A DNA stretch of 39,117 nt from Pseudomonadota bacterium (GCA_005777235.1 SXND01000086.1:1-39117), one strand, 5' to 3'. Positions 1 to 8,802 are shown, counted from the first letter of the stretch. Notes: generated by a model not told the origin, from the sequence alone. Numbers and translations are program-made.

Positions 1-435
1 AGCACGCACGGGGTCAGCGGTCGGCACGGGTGACCACCCGACCCCCGCCGCGGACCGCGCCTGACGCCGGGCCTGGAACAGGCAGACATGGCCTGCTTTT
101 GCCCTAGGCCACGCCAGGCAACCATGCTACGCCCAGCAACCCAACGCTGTATTCGACGACTCCCTGTCGCAAAGCACGCCATGATGCCACACAAAGACGA
201 CGCAGGGCACCATAGCATGGCCTGAGCCGATGCGGGACGACGCAGAGTCGCCGAGCCTCCACTCTCCATGGTGCTTGACGACTCTGCGTCGCCTTTCCCG
301 TGTACGAGGCGTGCTCGACAACAGTGAGTCGCCAAGCACGCCTCACAGCTGGCTCCCATGCCATGGAGTCGTCAAGCACACCCACAGGCTGTCTTTTACG
401 ACTGCCTAACGCTATGTAGGCTTCAAAGCGTGGCT
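1..435. repeat. Non-coding region with degenerate short inverted repeats
   Basis: I see no credible gene before the amidase. The stretch carries several diverged copies of a motif around CGACGACTC...GTCGCC followed by AAGCACGCC, in both orientations (near 153-180, 234-250, 275-292, 314-344 and 364-380). Two exact inverted pairs stand out. CGACGCAGAGTCG (238-250) pairs with CGACTCTGCGTCG (279-291), and GAGGCGTGCT (306-315) pairs with AGCACGCCTC (335-344). Open reading frames here have repetitive Arg/Cys-rich translations and no recognisable domain, so I treat them as by-products of the repeats. The role is unknown; folded RNA or degenerate REP-like sequence are possibilities. Confidence 0.5.
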
Positions 436-508
436 ACTACATCTAGGGACTTGTCCCTAGATGTAGTGACCTCGGTTAGGCATCCTGGTCTCTAGATGTA
501 GTGACCTC
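436..508. repeat. Three-copy 15-mer array forming a perfect 32-nt palindrome
   Basis: The 15-mer GTCCCTAGATGTAGT occurs once inverted (436-450) and once direct (453-467), separated by TT, which makes a perfect 15-bp stem with a 2-nt loop. A third, direct copy with one mismatch lies at 488-502. The identity between the two direct copies continues through GACCTC, giving 21-bp repeats at 453-473 and 488-508, 35 bp apart. An outer pair, TGCCTAAC (403-410) and GTTAGGCA (475-482), encloses the palindrome. No gene starts next to it; the amidase gene ends 84 bp further on. It could be an operator array, a remnant of mobile-element ends, or a hairpin. I cannot decide between these. Confidence 0.7.
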
Positions 509-591
509 ATACACGACGATGTGGGTTGCCAGGTGGAGTGCAAGCACCTGATCATCACACAGTTCTAAGATTGCCGTTTTCGCCGATACTT

Positions 592-1875
592 TCAAGTGAG
601 TTTGAGAAGCCTAACGTGCATCCAGGCGGCGATGGCCAAGAGCCGCTCGTCCTGTCCACATGGCCCAATCACCTGCACACCGACAGGCAAACCGTGCGCT
701 CCGTGCGCTCCAGGCAGCGACACCGCTGGCGTGTGCAGCAGGGTCCACATGCGGTTAAACAGCGGATTCCCCGTGGCGTCTAACCCAGCGGGCGCCTCAC
801 CCGGGGCGCTCGGCACCAGCAGCACATCATGGGCTGTCCATAGCGTTTCCAGATGCTGACGACAGCGCGCTGCCAGGGCCAGCGCGTCGGCATACATGGC
901 ATACGTCAGGCCCTCGGCAGGGGCCAGGAGTTCCAGCAGCTTGGGACTGAGTTGCGCCCGGTGCCTGGTGAGTTCGTAGGCACAACAGCGGGCCCCCTCA
1001 AACACTTGAATAGTCTCTTGCGCTTCGGCCAGCGGCGTAAAATCTGCTGGGAGTACGACGTCATGCACGCTGGCACCCGCGGCGGCGAGGCGCTGTCCAG
1101 CGCTCTCCAAGGCGGCGCGTGTGGCAGCGCTGGCCTGGGGCCATTGTGGGGTCTGACACAGGCCAATGCGTGGCGCCTGCGCGAGGACTGGCAGCTGCGG
1201 CGCGGCTCCGACGAGGACGGCCCGCAGCAGAGCGAGGTCGGCAACGCAGCGCGCGAAGCCCCCCAGCGTATCGAGCGTCTGTGACAGGGCTTTGATGCCA
1301 GCCAGGGCGAAGTGGCCATGCGTCGGTTTATAGCCCACCACGCCGCAGAACGACGCCGGGCGGATAATCGATCCGGCGGTCTGCGTGCCAAGGGCCAGCG
1401 GCACCATCGTATCCGCCACCGCCGCGGCAGAACCGCTGGAGGAGCCTCCAGGGGTATGGGCGGGGTTGTGTGGATTGGCGGTTTTACCCGGCATGTACAT
1501 GGCAAACTCGGTGGTCACTGTTTTACCCAGGATAACCGCGCCCGCGGCGCGCAGCAGTGCCACGCTGGCCGCATCGGCTGCCGGACGGTGCCCGGCATAG
1601 ATTGGCGAGCCGTAGCTGGTCGGCATATCCACGGTATCGATCAGATCTTTAATACCCACAGGCACCCCATGCAGCGGGCTGCGCGCCGGCTGGCGGTCAC
1701 AGGCCCGCGCTTGGGTCAGGGCCTGCTCGGCATCGAGGTATTCCCAGGCCCGCACCGCCGGTTCCCGCTCCTTGATGCGTTCGAGGCAGGCGGTGACGAG
1801 CGCCTCGCTGGTGATGGTGCCCGACGCGATGGCCACGGCAGCTTCCATCCCGGTCAGTTCATGTAAGGGTTTCAT
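592..1875 (-). CDS. Amidase signature family enzyme (GatA-like)
   Basis: This is a hydrolase of the amidase signature family, which cleaves carboxamides through a Ser-cisSer-Lys triad. Numbered from the upstream Met at 1887, the Lys is K80 (VGIKDL), the Gly/Ser-rich loop is PGGSSSGSAAAV (146-157), and the nucleophile is S173 in GTQTAGSIIRPAS. The protein is about 427 residues, a little short for the family. I prefer the ATG at 1875 because GGAGA lies six bases upstream. There is no gatB or gatC beside it and no signal peptide, so I do not call it the Glu-tRNA(Gln) amidotransferase subunit. It is more likely a stand-alone cytoplasmic amidase of unknown substrate. It lies downstream of the crotonase gene on the same strand, across an 99-bp gap that holds a 28-nt palindrome. 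Confidence 0.88.
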   Translation of the reverse strand: MKPLHELTGMEAAVAIASGTITSEALVTACLERIKEREPAVRAWEYLDAEQALTQARACDRQPARSPLHGVPVGIKDLIDTVDMPTSYGSPIYAGHRPAADAASVALLRAAGAVILGKTVTTEFAMYMPGKTANPHNPAHTPGGSSSGSAAAVADTMVPLALGTQTAGSIIRPASFCGVVGYKPTHGHFALAGIKALSQTLDTLGGFARCVADLALLRAVLVGAAPQLPVLAQAPRIGLCQTPQWPQASAATRAALESAGQRLAAAGASVHDVVLPADFTPLAEAQETIQVFEGARCCAYELTRHRAQLSPKLLELLAPAEGLTYAMYADALALAARCRQHLETLWTAHDVLLVPSAPGEAPAGLDATGNPLFNRMWTLLHTPAVSLPGAHGAHGLPVGVQVIGPCGQDERLLAIAAWMHVRLLKLT

Positions 1876-1924
1876 GGGTATCTCCATGGGACAACGGCGG
1901 CATACTCTCGCTGCGCTGCGCGTC

Positions 1925-1952
1925 GTCGGGGCGACCGGCCGGTCGCCCCGAC
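1925..1952. repeat. 28-nt perfect palindrome (REP-like)
   Basis: GTCGGGGCGACCGG is followed at once by its exact reverse complement, giving a 14-bp arm and no spacer. It lies between the crotonase and amidase genes, which run in the same direction. No T-tract follows on either strand, so a classical intrinsic terminator is unlikely. GGGGCGACC...GGTCGCCCC palindromes resemble the REP-type elements dispersed between genes in many environmental bacterial genomes, and that is my reading. Confidence 0.65.
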
Positions 1953-1974
1953 CGGGATAGACGCTGCACCTCTC

Positions 1975-2763
1975 TTAGCGCCCGATGAACTGCGCCGGAC
2001 GTTTTTCCTTAAAGGCAGCGACCGCTTCCTTATGGTCTGCCGTACTGGCGGCGACACCCATGGGGGAGGTGATTGACGCCATGGCCGTGAGGAAATCCAT
2101 GCGCAGGCACTGATACACCGCTTGCTTGGTCAAGCGAATGGCGATACTCGGACCAGTGGCCAGACGTTCGGCAAAGGCGTAGGTTTCCTCCATGAGACTG
2201 TCATCGGCAAACACCCTGGAAATGAGACCAATACGCTCGGCTTCCTCGGCACTGATAAAATCGCCACTCCACAGCAGTTCCAGGGCTTTGGTCAGCCCCA
2301 CCAGGCGCGGCAGTAAGAAGGCACCGCCATCGCCTGGCACTAGCCCGACTTTGATATACGTTTCGGCAAAGCGTGCACTGCGGGCCGCAAAACGGATGTC
2401 GGCCATCAAGGCCATATCCAGCCCGGCACCGGTGGCGGTGCCATTTAAGGCGCACAGGTAGGGTTTGTGCAGCGCGTCGACCGCCTGGGCCACGGGATGC
2501 ACGTTTTGGCGAATGTAATGCCCCATGTCCCAAGCCGGGTTGCCGTCGTGGCGCCCCATCGTCCCCAGGTCGCCCCCGGCACAAAACACGCGGCCCGCGG
2601 CCGTCAGCACGACGACGTTGACCGCATCGTCGGCCTGACACTCGCGCAGGGCTGCGGCCCAGTCCGCCAGCATACCGTCATGAAAGGTATTCAGCTTCTC
2701 GGGACGGTTGAGGGTGATGGTGGCGATGGCGTTCTTTTTGCTAAACAACAATTCATTGGCCAT
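1975..2763 (-). CDS. Enoyl-CoA hydratase/isomerase (crotonase) family protein
   Basis: A crotonase-fold protein of about 262 residues that should act on an acyl-CoA thioester in the cytoplasm. The N-terminal ITLNRPEKLNTF segment, the oxyanion-hole region FCAGGDLGTMG and the second loop VGLVPGDGGAFLLPRLVG are all present. The second acidic residue of classical hydratases seems to be kept (KALELL). The position of the first (rat mitochondrial enzyme Glu144) appears to be Tyr in AETYIKVG, so simple hydratase chemistry is not assured and an isomerase or other crotonase reaction is possible. The ATG at 2763 is chosen over an upstream GTG at 2781, which has no ribosome-binding site. It follows the beta-CASP gene by about 60 bp and may be cotranscribed with it. 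Confidence 0.88.
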   Translation of the reverse strand: MANELLFSKKNAIATITLNRPEKLNTFHDGMLADWAAALRECQADDAVNVVVLTAAGRVFCAGGDLGTMGRHDGNPAWDMGHYIRQNVHPVAQAVDALHKPYLCALNGTATGAGLDMALMADIRFAARSARFAETYIKVGLVPGDGGAFLLPRLVGLTKALELLWSGDFISAEEAERIGLISRVFADDSLMEETYAFAERLATGPSIAIRLTKQAVYQCLRMDFLTAMASITSPMGVAASTADHKEAVAAFKEKRPAQFIGR

Positions 2764-2823
2764 TGTGATGCTGTGCTCCACGGCAAGAGGCGGTCGTCGG
2801 TTGAGCCCATTGCGGAATATCTG

Positions 2824-5409
2824 TTAGCCCTGACTGAGCTCTAAGCGATAGCCGGTGTGCTCGGCAAACTGGGCGCAGAGTGCGACCACTTGGGGATCCT
2901 CAGATGCCGGTGGCATGGCACATTTGGCCCGTACGACGCCCAGCTCAGGGTGAATGCTGGGCGCCCGGCGTAGGCGCCAGGCAGTGGGGATGAGGTCCAT
3001 GGCCAGTTCGCCTAAGGCGTGCTGATTGGGCTGGGGTTTGATGCGTAGACGCCAGCCAATACGCTGCGAGACTTCGGTCAGCGTCTGTTCCTGGCGTTGC
3101 CCAATGACCGGGGTAATAAACGCCAGTTCCAGGAATTTGCCGTGGTTGTCGTTTTTCATGCCCATATGCGAAGGCTGCCAGCTCACTGGCGCCACACGGA
3201 ACGCCTCGGTGATGAGCCGATACGCCGCGTTGGCCTCCACCGGCGGGGGCAGCGCACCGCTGTCTCGAGGCACGGCTGGGGCCTCATGCTGTGGCGGCAG
3301 CTGTGGCCCCTGGAGACGTAAGCGGTACCCTGTCTGCTCATGGAACGTTCCCGCCGCGTGCTGCCCCGCCTCCTGATCAAGCTCAACGTCCACCGTCACA
3401 ACGACTTCTTGCTGGCCCAGGTGCATAGCCGGAGGCTTGCGCGGCGTGACCCCAGGCGGTAAGCAGGCCAGCGCCACCTCAGCCAGTCGCCCCTGATGCG
3501 GCGCTTCGTTGATCGTATAGTGCCAGCCGGTGTCTGCTACGATCTGCTCACAGGCAGCCCGGTAACGCTCGCGGGCGATGAGCGGAAAGGCAAACGATAA
3601 GCGCAGCTCGTGCTGGGCTAAGTCATAACCTTTGCGATACAGTCCCGTCTCCGGGCCCAGGGTGCGTTCCACACGCCCCAGCAAGTCTTGCGGGGGAGCG
3701 TAGAACATAGTCGTGAGGGTGTCTGGGGTTGCAGCGGCGGCAGCCTCGTCACTCACACGGCGCAGGCGATAGAGATGTGGACGCGATGTCGGACGCCGAA
3801 AATCCTCGCTGTTATCGAGCAACGGCATGAGCGCCGCGTAGCGCTCCTCATCCCAGGCTTGCGCTCCGTACCAGCGATCCAACAGGGCCACCGCACTGTA
3901 GAGGGCACCCTCGCCCCCGGCGGCCCGCAGCGTCGTGGCCAGTGTGTGCAAGCTGTCCGCTGTCAGGGGAGCGCCGTTGGAGAGAGCGCTGGCGGCCGGT
4001 GCTGTCTGGCGCACGCGCTGCCCACCATAGAACGTGAGGGTGTCGCCCGTGCGCGGTAAGTGGATGGGGCGGTAGCGCGTGCCGCGACGCAGCAGCAGAT
4101 CGCGCAAGGCCGGACGCGACTGCCCTTCACCGTGCACCAGAATGACCTCACGTGGCGCGATGGCGTCAATCAAGCCGGCAATCTCATTACAATCGGCGTG
4201 CGCCGAGAGGGCATACTTCGCCACACTGCACACCACCGGGAAGACGCGACCAGCGATAGTCACCTCGCGGCTCTTGGCTTCGGCCAGATCCAACAAGTGA
4301 CGTCCCGGGGACTCTTCATCTTGATAGCCCGTAATGGCAATGCCGTTGCGCTCGTCGCCCACCAACTTGGGCGCATAATAGGCGCTGGCGCCACCCGTGA
4401 GCATGCCCGAGCTGGCGATAATCACACAGGGTGGACCCGCCAGGATGCGCTCGCGTTCGGCAGGGGTTTGGACGGCACGAATTTCATCCACGATGTTGAA
4501 AAAGGGATTGCCATGCCGTTCCACCAGCCGCCGCGCATAGGGGGTCTGATGCGCCGGATACGAGGCATACACCCCACAGACTGTCCGCACCATACCATCA
4601 ACGTAGACCGGAAAACTGGCCAGACGTTTGGCACGAAATTGCCGCTGCAGCATGAGAATGACTTCCTGGGCGCGCCCAATGGCAAAGGCCGGAATGAGTA
4701 GCTTGCCCTGGCGTCCAATCACCCCGGCGACCATCTCCAGGAGGCGTTGTTCTTCCAGCGCCCGTGGCGAGTGCAGCCGATCTCCGTAGGTGGATTCGAT
4801 CACCAGGACGTCCGGTCGAAACCCCGCCGGCGCCAACATCCCCGGCACGGTGAGTTGGTCACTGACGGCAATATCCCCGGAGAACAGCACCCGAATCGTG
4901 CGCCCGTTTTCCACCCCTTCGACCCCAACTGAGGCCGCGCCTAAAATATGCCCGGCGGGAAACCACGTGGCCGTCAAGCCCGCGGGACTCACCTGCGTTG
5001 GCGCGCCAAACGGCACCGGGATGATCTGTTCGAGTAACGTGGCCACGGCGGCGGGAGTATACAACGGCAGTTCGCTCTCGCTATCGGCTTTGATACGCAT
5101 GATATTCAGCGCATCCCGCAGCAGCACTTCGACCAGGCCACACGTCGGGGCGGTGGCGTACACCGGCACGCCGGGGCAGTGTTCATGCACGACGGGCAAG
5201 GCGCCACTGTGATCCATATGGGCGTGCGTGAGCAACACGGCATCGAGATGCTGGAACTCCGTGCCACCGCGGATGGCACTCAGGTCCGGCAGGCGATCAT
5301 CGCCACTCATGCGGATACCGCAATCAATGAGCACACGACTGGCACCGATTTCGACAATGGCGCTGCTCGCGCCAATTTCATTTCCACCGCCAAGAAAGGT
5401 GATTTGCAT
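2824..5409 (-). CDS. Beta-CASP metallo-beta-lactamase protein (RNase/CPSF73-like) with repetitive C-terminal extension
   Basis: An 861-residue protein whose first ~460 residues are a complete beta-CASP metallo-beta-lactamase unit, the fold of RNase J and CPSF73-type RNA nucleases. The motifs are all visible: THAHMDH (61-67), PAGHILGA (151-158), FSGDIA (176-181), IESTYGDR (204-211), SAHAD (402-406) and LVHGE (424-428). It is therefore expected to be a two-zinc nuclease. There is no signal peptide, so it should be cytoplasmic. Residues ~600-861 hold four related segments, each a beta-strand, a helix and a strand ending in TGW/TGY/IGW (601-634, 668-699, 758-792, 824-858). Usual single-domain homologues are about 450-550 residues, so the C-terminal third is an extension that I do not recognise. 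The gene is divergent from gdhA. Confidence 0.88.
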   Translation of the reverse strand: MQITFLGGGNEIGASSAIVEIGASRVLIDCGIRMSGDDRLPDLSAIRGGTEFQHLDAVLLTHAHMDHSGALPVVHEHCPGVPVYATAPTCGLVEVLLRDALNIMRIKADSESELPLYTPAAVATLLEQIIPVPFGAPTQVSPAGLTATWFPAGHILGAASVGVEGVENGRTIRVLFSGDIAVSDQLTVPGMLAPAGFRPDVLVIESTYGDRLHSPRALEEQRLLEMVAGVIGRQGKLLIPAFAIGRAQEVILMLQRQFRAKRLASFPVYVDGMVRTVCGVYASYPAHQTPYARRLVERHGNPFFNIVDEIRAVQTPAERERILAGPPCVIIASSGMLTGGASAYYAPKLVGDERNGIAITGYQDEESPGRHLLDLAEAKSREVTIAGRVFPVVCSVAKYALSAHADCNEIAGLIDAIAPREVILVHGEGQSRPALRDLLLRRGTRYRPIHLPRTGDTLTFYGGQRVRQTAPAASALSNGAPLTADSLHTLATTLRAAGGEGALYSAVALLDRWYGAQAWDEERYAALMPLLDNSEDFRRPTSRPHLYRLRRVSDEAAAAATPDTLTTMFYAPPQDLLGRVERTLGPETGLYRKGYDLAQHELRLSFAFPLIARERYRAACEQIVADTGWHYTINEAPHQGRLAEVALACLPPGVTPRKPPAMHLGQQEVVVTVDVELDQEAGQHAAGTFHEQTGYRLRLQGPQLPPQHEAPAVPRDSGALPPPVEANAAYRLITEAFRVAPVSWQPSHMGMKNDNHGKFLELAFITPVIGQRQEQTLTEVSQRIGWRLRIKPQPNQHALGELAMDLIPTAWRLRRAPSIHPELGVVRAKCAMPPASEDPQVVALCAQFAEHTGYRLELSQG

Positions 5410-5594
5410 AGTTGGGGCGTCTTCCGTACGCTAGAAGGGGTCGCTCAGGTGGCGCAAGTGTACAGGGCAGGCGTTGAAAATACCAGAGCCACTGACGCGC
5501 CCACCCGGTAGACTGTGGCCCCAGTAGTGTACAATCATGCCACCCACATGGTCGCACGAACCAGGTTGCGTTCATCACACGTAGGGAGGAAGGC
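5410..5594. promoter_or_regulatory. Divergent intergenic region between the beta-CASP gene and gdhA
   Basis: These 185 bp must hold the promoters of two divergent genes. A TACAAT hexamer at 5530-5535 is a possible -10 for gdhA, with only a weak, short-spaced -35 (TAGACT at 5509-5514). The ribosome-binding site AGGGAGGA sits a few bases before the gdhA ATG at 5595. I see no operator-like inverted repeat. Confidence 0.3.
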
Positions 5595-7013
5595 ATGTCT
5601 GAGACTCATACCCCCTCGATGCTCCAGGTGTTCAACGAGCATTTTGAACGTGCCACGCATTATCTCAAAGCGCCTGCCGATCTGCTGGAGTATATCCGTA
5701 GCTGCCACAGCATGTACTCCATGGAATTTCCGGTACATATTCGCGGTGACATCCAGATCTTCCGTGCCTATCGCGCCGAGCACTCGCACCACCGCACGCC
5801 GACGAAGGGGGGTATCCGCTTTGCCCCAGATGTGAATCTTGACGAAGTGGCCGCCCTGGCGGCGCTCATGACCCTCAAGTGTGCCATCGTCAACGTGCCG
5901 TTTGGTGGTGCCAAAGGCGCCATCGCCCTCGATCCGCGGGCCTACACGCCCGAAGAATTAGAACGTATCACGCGTCGCTATACTACCGAGCTGGTGCGCA
6001 AGAATTTTATTGGCCCCGCCGTGGATGTCCCGGCCCCAGACATGGGTACGGGCGAGCGCGAGATGGCGTGGATGGCGGATACTTACATTATGCTGCATCC
6101 CAATGATATCAACAGCCTGGCCTGTGTCACGGGCAAGCCGGTGGCCCAGGGGGGCATTCATGGGCGCACGGAGGCCACCGGGCGGGGCATACAGTATGCC
6201 CTGCGCGAATTCTTCCGGCACGCGGATCTGGTCGCGGCCACGGGTTTACAGGGGGATTTGGCCGGGAAGCGCATCGCCGTGCAGGGTTTTGGCAATGTTG
6301 GGAGTCACTTTGCGCGTCTCGTGCAGGCGGAAGACGGCGCCGTGATTGTCGGGATTGGCGAACGCGATGGCACGCTCTATGCCCCAGAGGGCCTGGATGT
6401 CGAGGCGGTGCTGCAGTGGCGTGCGGTGACTGGAAGCATTAAAAATTATCCCGACGCCACGACACTGGCGGACCCCAAAGCGTGTCTCGAACTCGACTGC
6501 GATATCCTGGTGCCCGCCGCCCTGCAAAATCAGATTACTGGGGATAATGCCGGGCGCATCCGTGCCAAACTGCTCGCCGAGGGTGCCAATGGCCCGACGA
6601 CATCGGAGGGCGATGCGATCTTGCGTGCGCGTGGTATCAGCGTCATCCCCGACATTTATGCCAACGCTGGTGGTGTGACTGTGAGCTATTTTGAATGGGT
6701 CAAAAACTTGTCTCATATGCGTTTTGGGCTGATGGAAAAGCGCATTGGCATCCATACCCAGCGCGAGATGATTGCCGGGATCGAAGAAAGCACCGGGCGT
6801 CCCTTTCCCGCGGCGATTCGTATAGAGATGTTGCGCGGTGTCGACGAATTGGAGCTGGTGAACTCGGGACTGGAAGAGAGCATGGTGGAGAGTTTTCAAG
6901 ATATCATCGAGATCATGCAGCAGAATAACACGCCCGATCTGCGCACCGCCGCCTTTGTCTGTGGTTTGGATAAAGTGGTGACCGCCTACCAAGACCTTGG
7001 CATCTGGCCATGA
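5595..7013 (+). CDS. gdhA: Glutamate dehydrogenase (Glu/Leu/Phe/Val dehydrogenase family)
   Basis: A cytoplasmic NAD(P)-dependent dehydrogenase interconverting glutamate with 2-oxoglutarate and ammonia. The substrate-binding segment PTKGGIRFAP (K71), MTLKCAIVNVPFGGAKG (K95, with the catalytic-region K107) and VDVPAPDMGTGEREMAW are typical. The Rossmann dinucleotide motif is GFGNVGSHFA, and the late NAGGVTVSYFEWV block is also present. At 472 residues it is longer than the usual 410-450. The extra length is a C-terminal tail after ELVNSGLEESM. The start is supported by AGGGAGGA just upstream. The stop codon TGA forms part of the ribosome-binding site of the next gene, so the two are probably cotranscribed. 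Coenzyme preference cannot be read from the sequence; a leucine-type dehydrogenase is less likely but possible. Confidence 0.92.
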   Translation: MSETHTPSMLQVFNEHFERATHYLKAPADLLEYIRSCHSMYSMEFPVHIRGDIQIFRAYRAEHSHHRTPTKGGIRFAPDVNLDEVAALAALMTLKCAIVNVPFGGAKGAIALDPRAYTPEELERITRRYTTELVRKNFIGPAVDVPAPDMGTGEREMAWMADTYIMLHPNDINSLACVTGKPVAQGGIHGRTEATGRGIQYALREFFRHADLVAATGLQGDLAGKRIAVQGFGNVGSHFARLVQAEDGAVIVGIGERDGTLYAPEGLDVEAVLQWRAVTGSIKNYPDATTLADPKACLELDCDILVPAALQNQITGDNAGRIRAKLLAEGANGPTTSEGDAILRARGISVIPDIYANAGGVTVSYFEWVKNLSHMRFGLMEKRIGIHTQREMIAGIEESTGRPFPAAIRIEMLRGVDELELVNSGLEESMVESFQDIIEIMQQNNTPDLRTAAFVCGLDKVVTAYQDLGIWP

Positions 7014-7023
7014 GGAGCTCTTG

Positions 7024-8802
7024 ATGCGACGTATTCTCGTGGGTGGGCTTGCCTGGATAGGTGGGCTCACTGTTGTCCTGCTGCTCGTGGGGCTTGTGGC
7101 GAGTAGCATGCTCATGACCCACACCAAGCCGGTGCCCGCCAAGACGATTGTGGAAGTCGATCTGACACGCCACGTGCAAGAACAGCCGAGTGATGATCTG
7201 GTGGCCAATCTGTTGGTGGGCCGGACGTCGACCGTGCGGGATGTGGTGGAAGCCTTACAGCGTGCCGCCACGGATGACCGGGTCGCGGCCCTGATGGCGC
7301 GTGTGGGGACCACGCCTGGAGGGTTGGCGCAGATTCAGGAGATGCGTGACGCCGTCCTGGCCTTTCGGAGTAAGGGCAAGCGTGCCGTGGCGTATGCCAC
7401 CACGTTCGGCGAGTTTTCGGCCGGCACTGGGGCGTACTATCTGGCCACAGCGTTTGACACCATCTACCTGCAACCGTCTGGCGATGTGGGATTGACCGGA
7501 CTCGTGGCCGAAACGCCGTTCATCCGTGGTGCCCTGGAGAAGCTCGACGTGGTGCCGCGCATGGCGCATCGGCACGAATACAAAAATTTTCTGAACACGT
7601 TTATCGAGCGCCGCTATACGACGCCACACCGTGAAGCGACGCAGCGGGTCATGGAATCGCAGTTTGAGCAGATCGTGCAGGGCATTGCCGCGGCGCGGGG
7701 GCTGACCCCGGAGGCCGTGCGCACCGTGGTGGATCGCGGGCCGTTTTTGGGGGCCGAGGCCCTGCAAGCGCAGCTGGTGGATCATCTGGCGTACCGGGAT
7801 GAGGTGTATACGGCGCTCAAAACCCTGGTGGGAACCGAGGCGAAACCCCTGCCGCTCTCGGCCTATTTGGCGGCGGCTGGGCGTCCCCATGTGAGCGGCA
7901 CGACGATTGCCTTGATCTACGGCGTCGGCGCCGTGCAGTCTGGGGCCAGTGACCACGATCCGCTCATGGAGAGTGCGACCATGGGGGCGGATACGGTCGC
8001 CGCGGCGTTGCGGTCGGCCACCGAGCATCCCGAGGTCAAAGCCATTCTGTTCCGCGTCGACAGTCCTGGTGGCTCGTATGTCGCCTCCGATACGATCTGG
8101 CGTGAGACGGTGCGCGCCCGCGAGGCTGGCAAACCGGTCATTGTATCCATGGGGGACGTGGCGGGTTCTGGGGGATATTTTGTGGCCATGGCCGCCAATA
8201 AAATTGTGGCCCAGCCGGGAACGATCACTGGCTCCATTGGCGTGTTGGCAGGCAAAATGTTGACCACAGGGTTGTGGGACAAGCTTGGGGTTACCTGGGA
8301 TGAGGTGCACACCAGCGCCAACGCCACCCTGTGGAGCAGCACGCAGGATTATACGCCTGAACAATGGGCGCGTCTGCAAGGCTGGCTGGACTACATTTAC
8401 GACGATTTTACGACCAAAGTCGCTGCTGGACGGCAACTGTCGAAAGAGCAAGTCCTGGCCATTGCCAAAGGGCGCATCTGGACAGGTGCCGATGCCAAAG
8501 AGCGTGGCCTCGTCGATGCCCTCGGGGGCTTCCCCACCGCCTTGCACCTGATACGCGAGGCCATCGGGCTGCCGCCCGACAGTCCGCTGCACCTCAAGCT
8601 CTTCCCGGAACGTACATCGCGGCTGGAAGCCCTTTTCGAGCGCGTGTTTGAGGAGGATCACGCCGGGAGTGACGTGCCAGAGGCGACAGGGCTGGTGCGC
8701 CGGACGCTCCGTGTCCTCGGTCCTGTGCGCCAGCTGATCGCGGCCCTGGGGCTGACGGGCGCTCCTGGCGTGTTGATGACGCCTGAAGTGCGCCGCCCAT
8801 AG
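7024..8802 (+). CDS. sppA: Signal peptide peptidase SppA, 67K (long) type
   Basis: A membrane-anchored serine peptidase that degrades cleaved signal peptides. At 592 residues it is the two-domain (tandem ClpP-like) form found in E. coli. A hydrophobic segment at residues ~4-27 is the membrane anchor. The general base Lys is K187 in HEYKNFLN of the N-terminal half, and the nucleophile Ser is S382 in GDVAGSGGYFVAMAA of the C-terminal half, matching the split Lys/Ser dyad of this family. I chose the ATG at 7024 because GAGGAG, overlapping the gdhA stop codon, lies 6 bases upstream; a longer reading from 6997 adds nine residues with no support. The gene ends in a hairpin shared with the convergent sigma-factor operon. 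Confidence 0.93.
   Translation: MRRILVGGLAWIGGLTVVLLLVGLVASSMLMTHTKPVPAKTIVEVDLTRHVQEQPSDDLVANLLVGRTSTVRDVVEALQRAATDDRVAALMARVGTTPGGLAQIQEMRDAVLAFRSKGKRAVAYATTFGEFSAGTGAYYLATAFDTIYLQPSGDVGLTGLVAETPFIRGALEKLDVVPRMAHRHEYKNFLNTFIERRYTTPHREATQRVMESQFEQIVQGIAAARGLTPEAVRTVVDRGPFLGAEALQAQLVDHLAYRDEVYTALKTLVGTEAKPLPLSAYLAAAGRPHVSGTTIALIYGVGAVQSGASDHDPLMESATMGADTVAAALRSATEHPEVKAILFRVDSPGGSYVASDTIWRETVRAREAGKPVIVSMGDVAGSGGYFVAMAANKIVAQPGTITGSIGVLAGKMLTTGLWDKLGVTWDEVHTSANATLWSSTQDYTPEQWARLQGWLDYIYDDFTTKVAAGRQLSKEQVLAIAKGRIWTGADAKERGLVDALGGFPTALHLIREAIGLPPDSPLHLKLFPERTSRLEALFERVFEEDHAGSDVPEATGLVRRTLRVLGPVRQLIAALGLTGAPGVLMTPEVRRP

Noticed and set aside
78-100. Possible intrinsic terminator (CAGGC / GCCTG then TTTT)
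   Set aside because: Stem of only five base pairs and no gene visible upstream to terminate.
104-385. Minus-strand open frame of 93 codons
   Set aside because: Its translation is Arg/Cys/Trp-rich and follows the DNA repeats; no domain or ribosome-binding site.
436-508. Mini CRISPR array
   Set aside because: Only three short copies, one inverted, with no uniform spacer and no cas genes.
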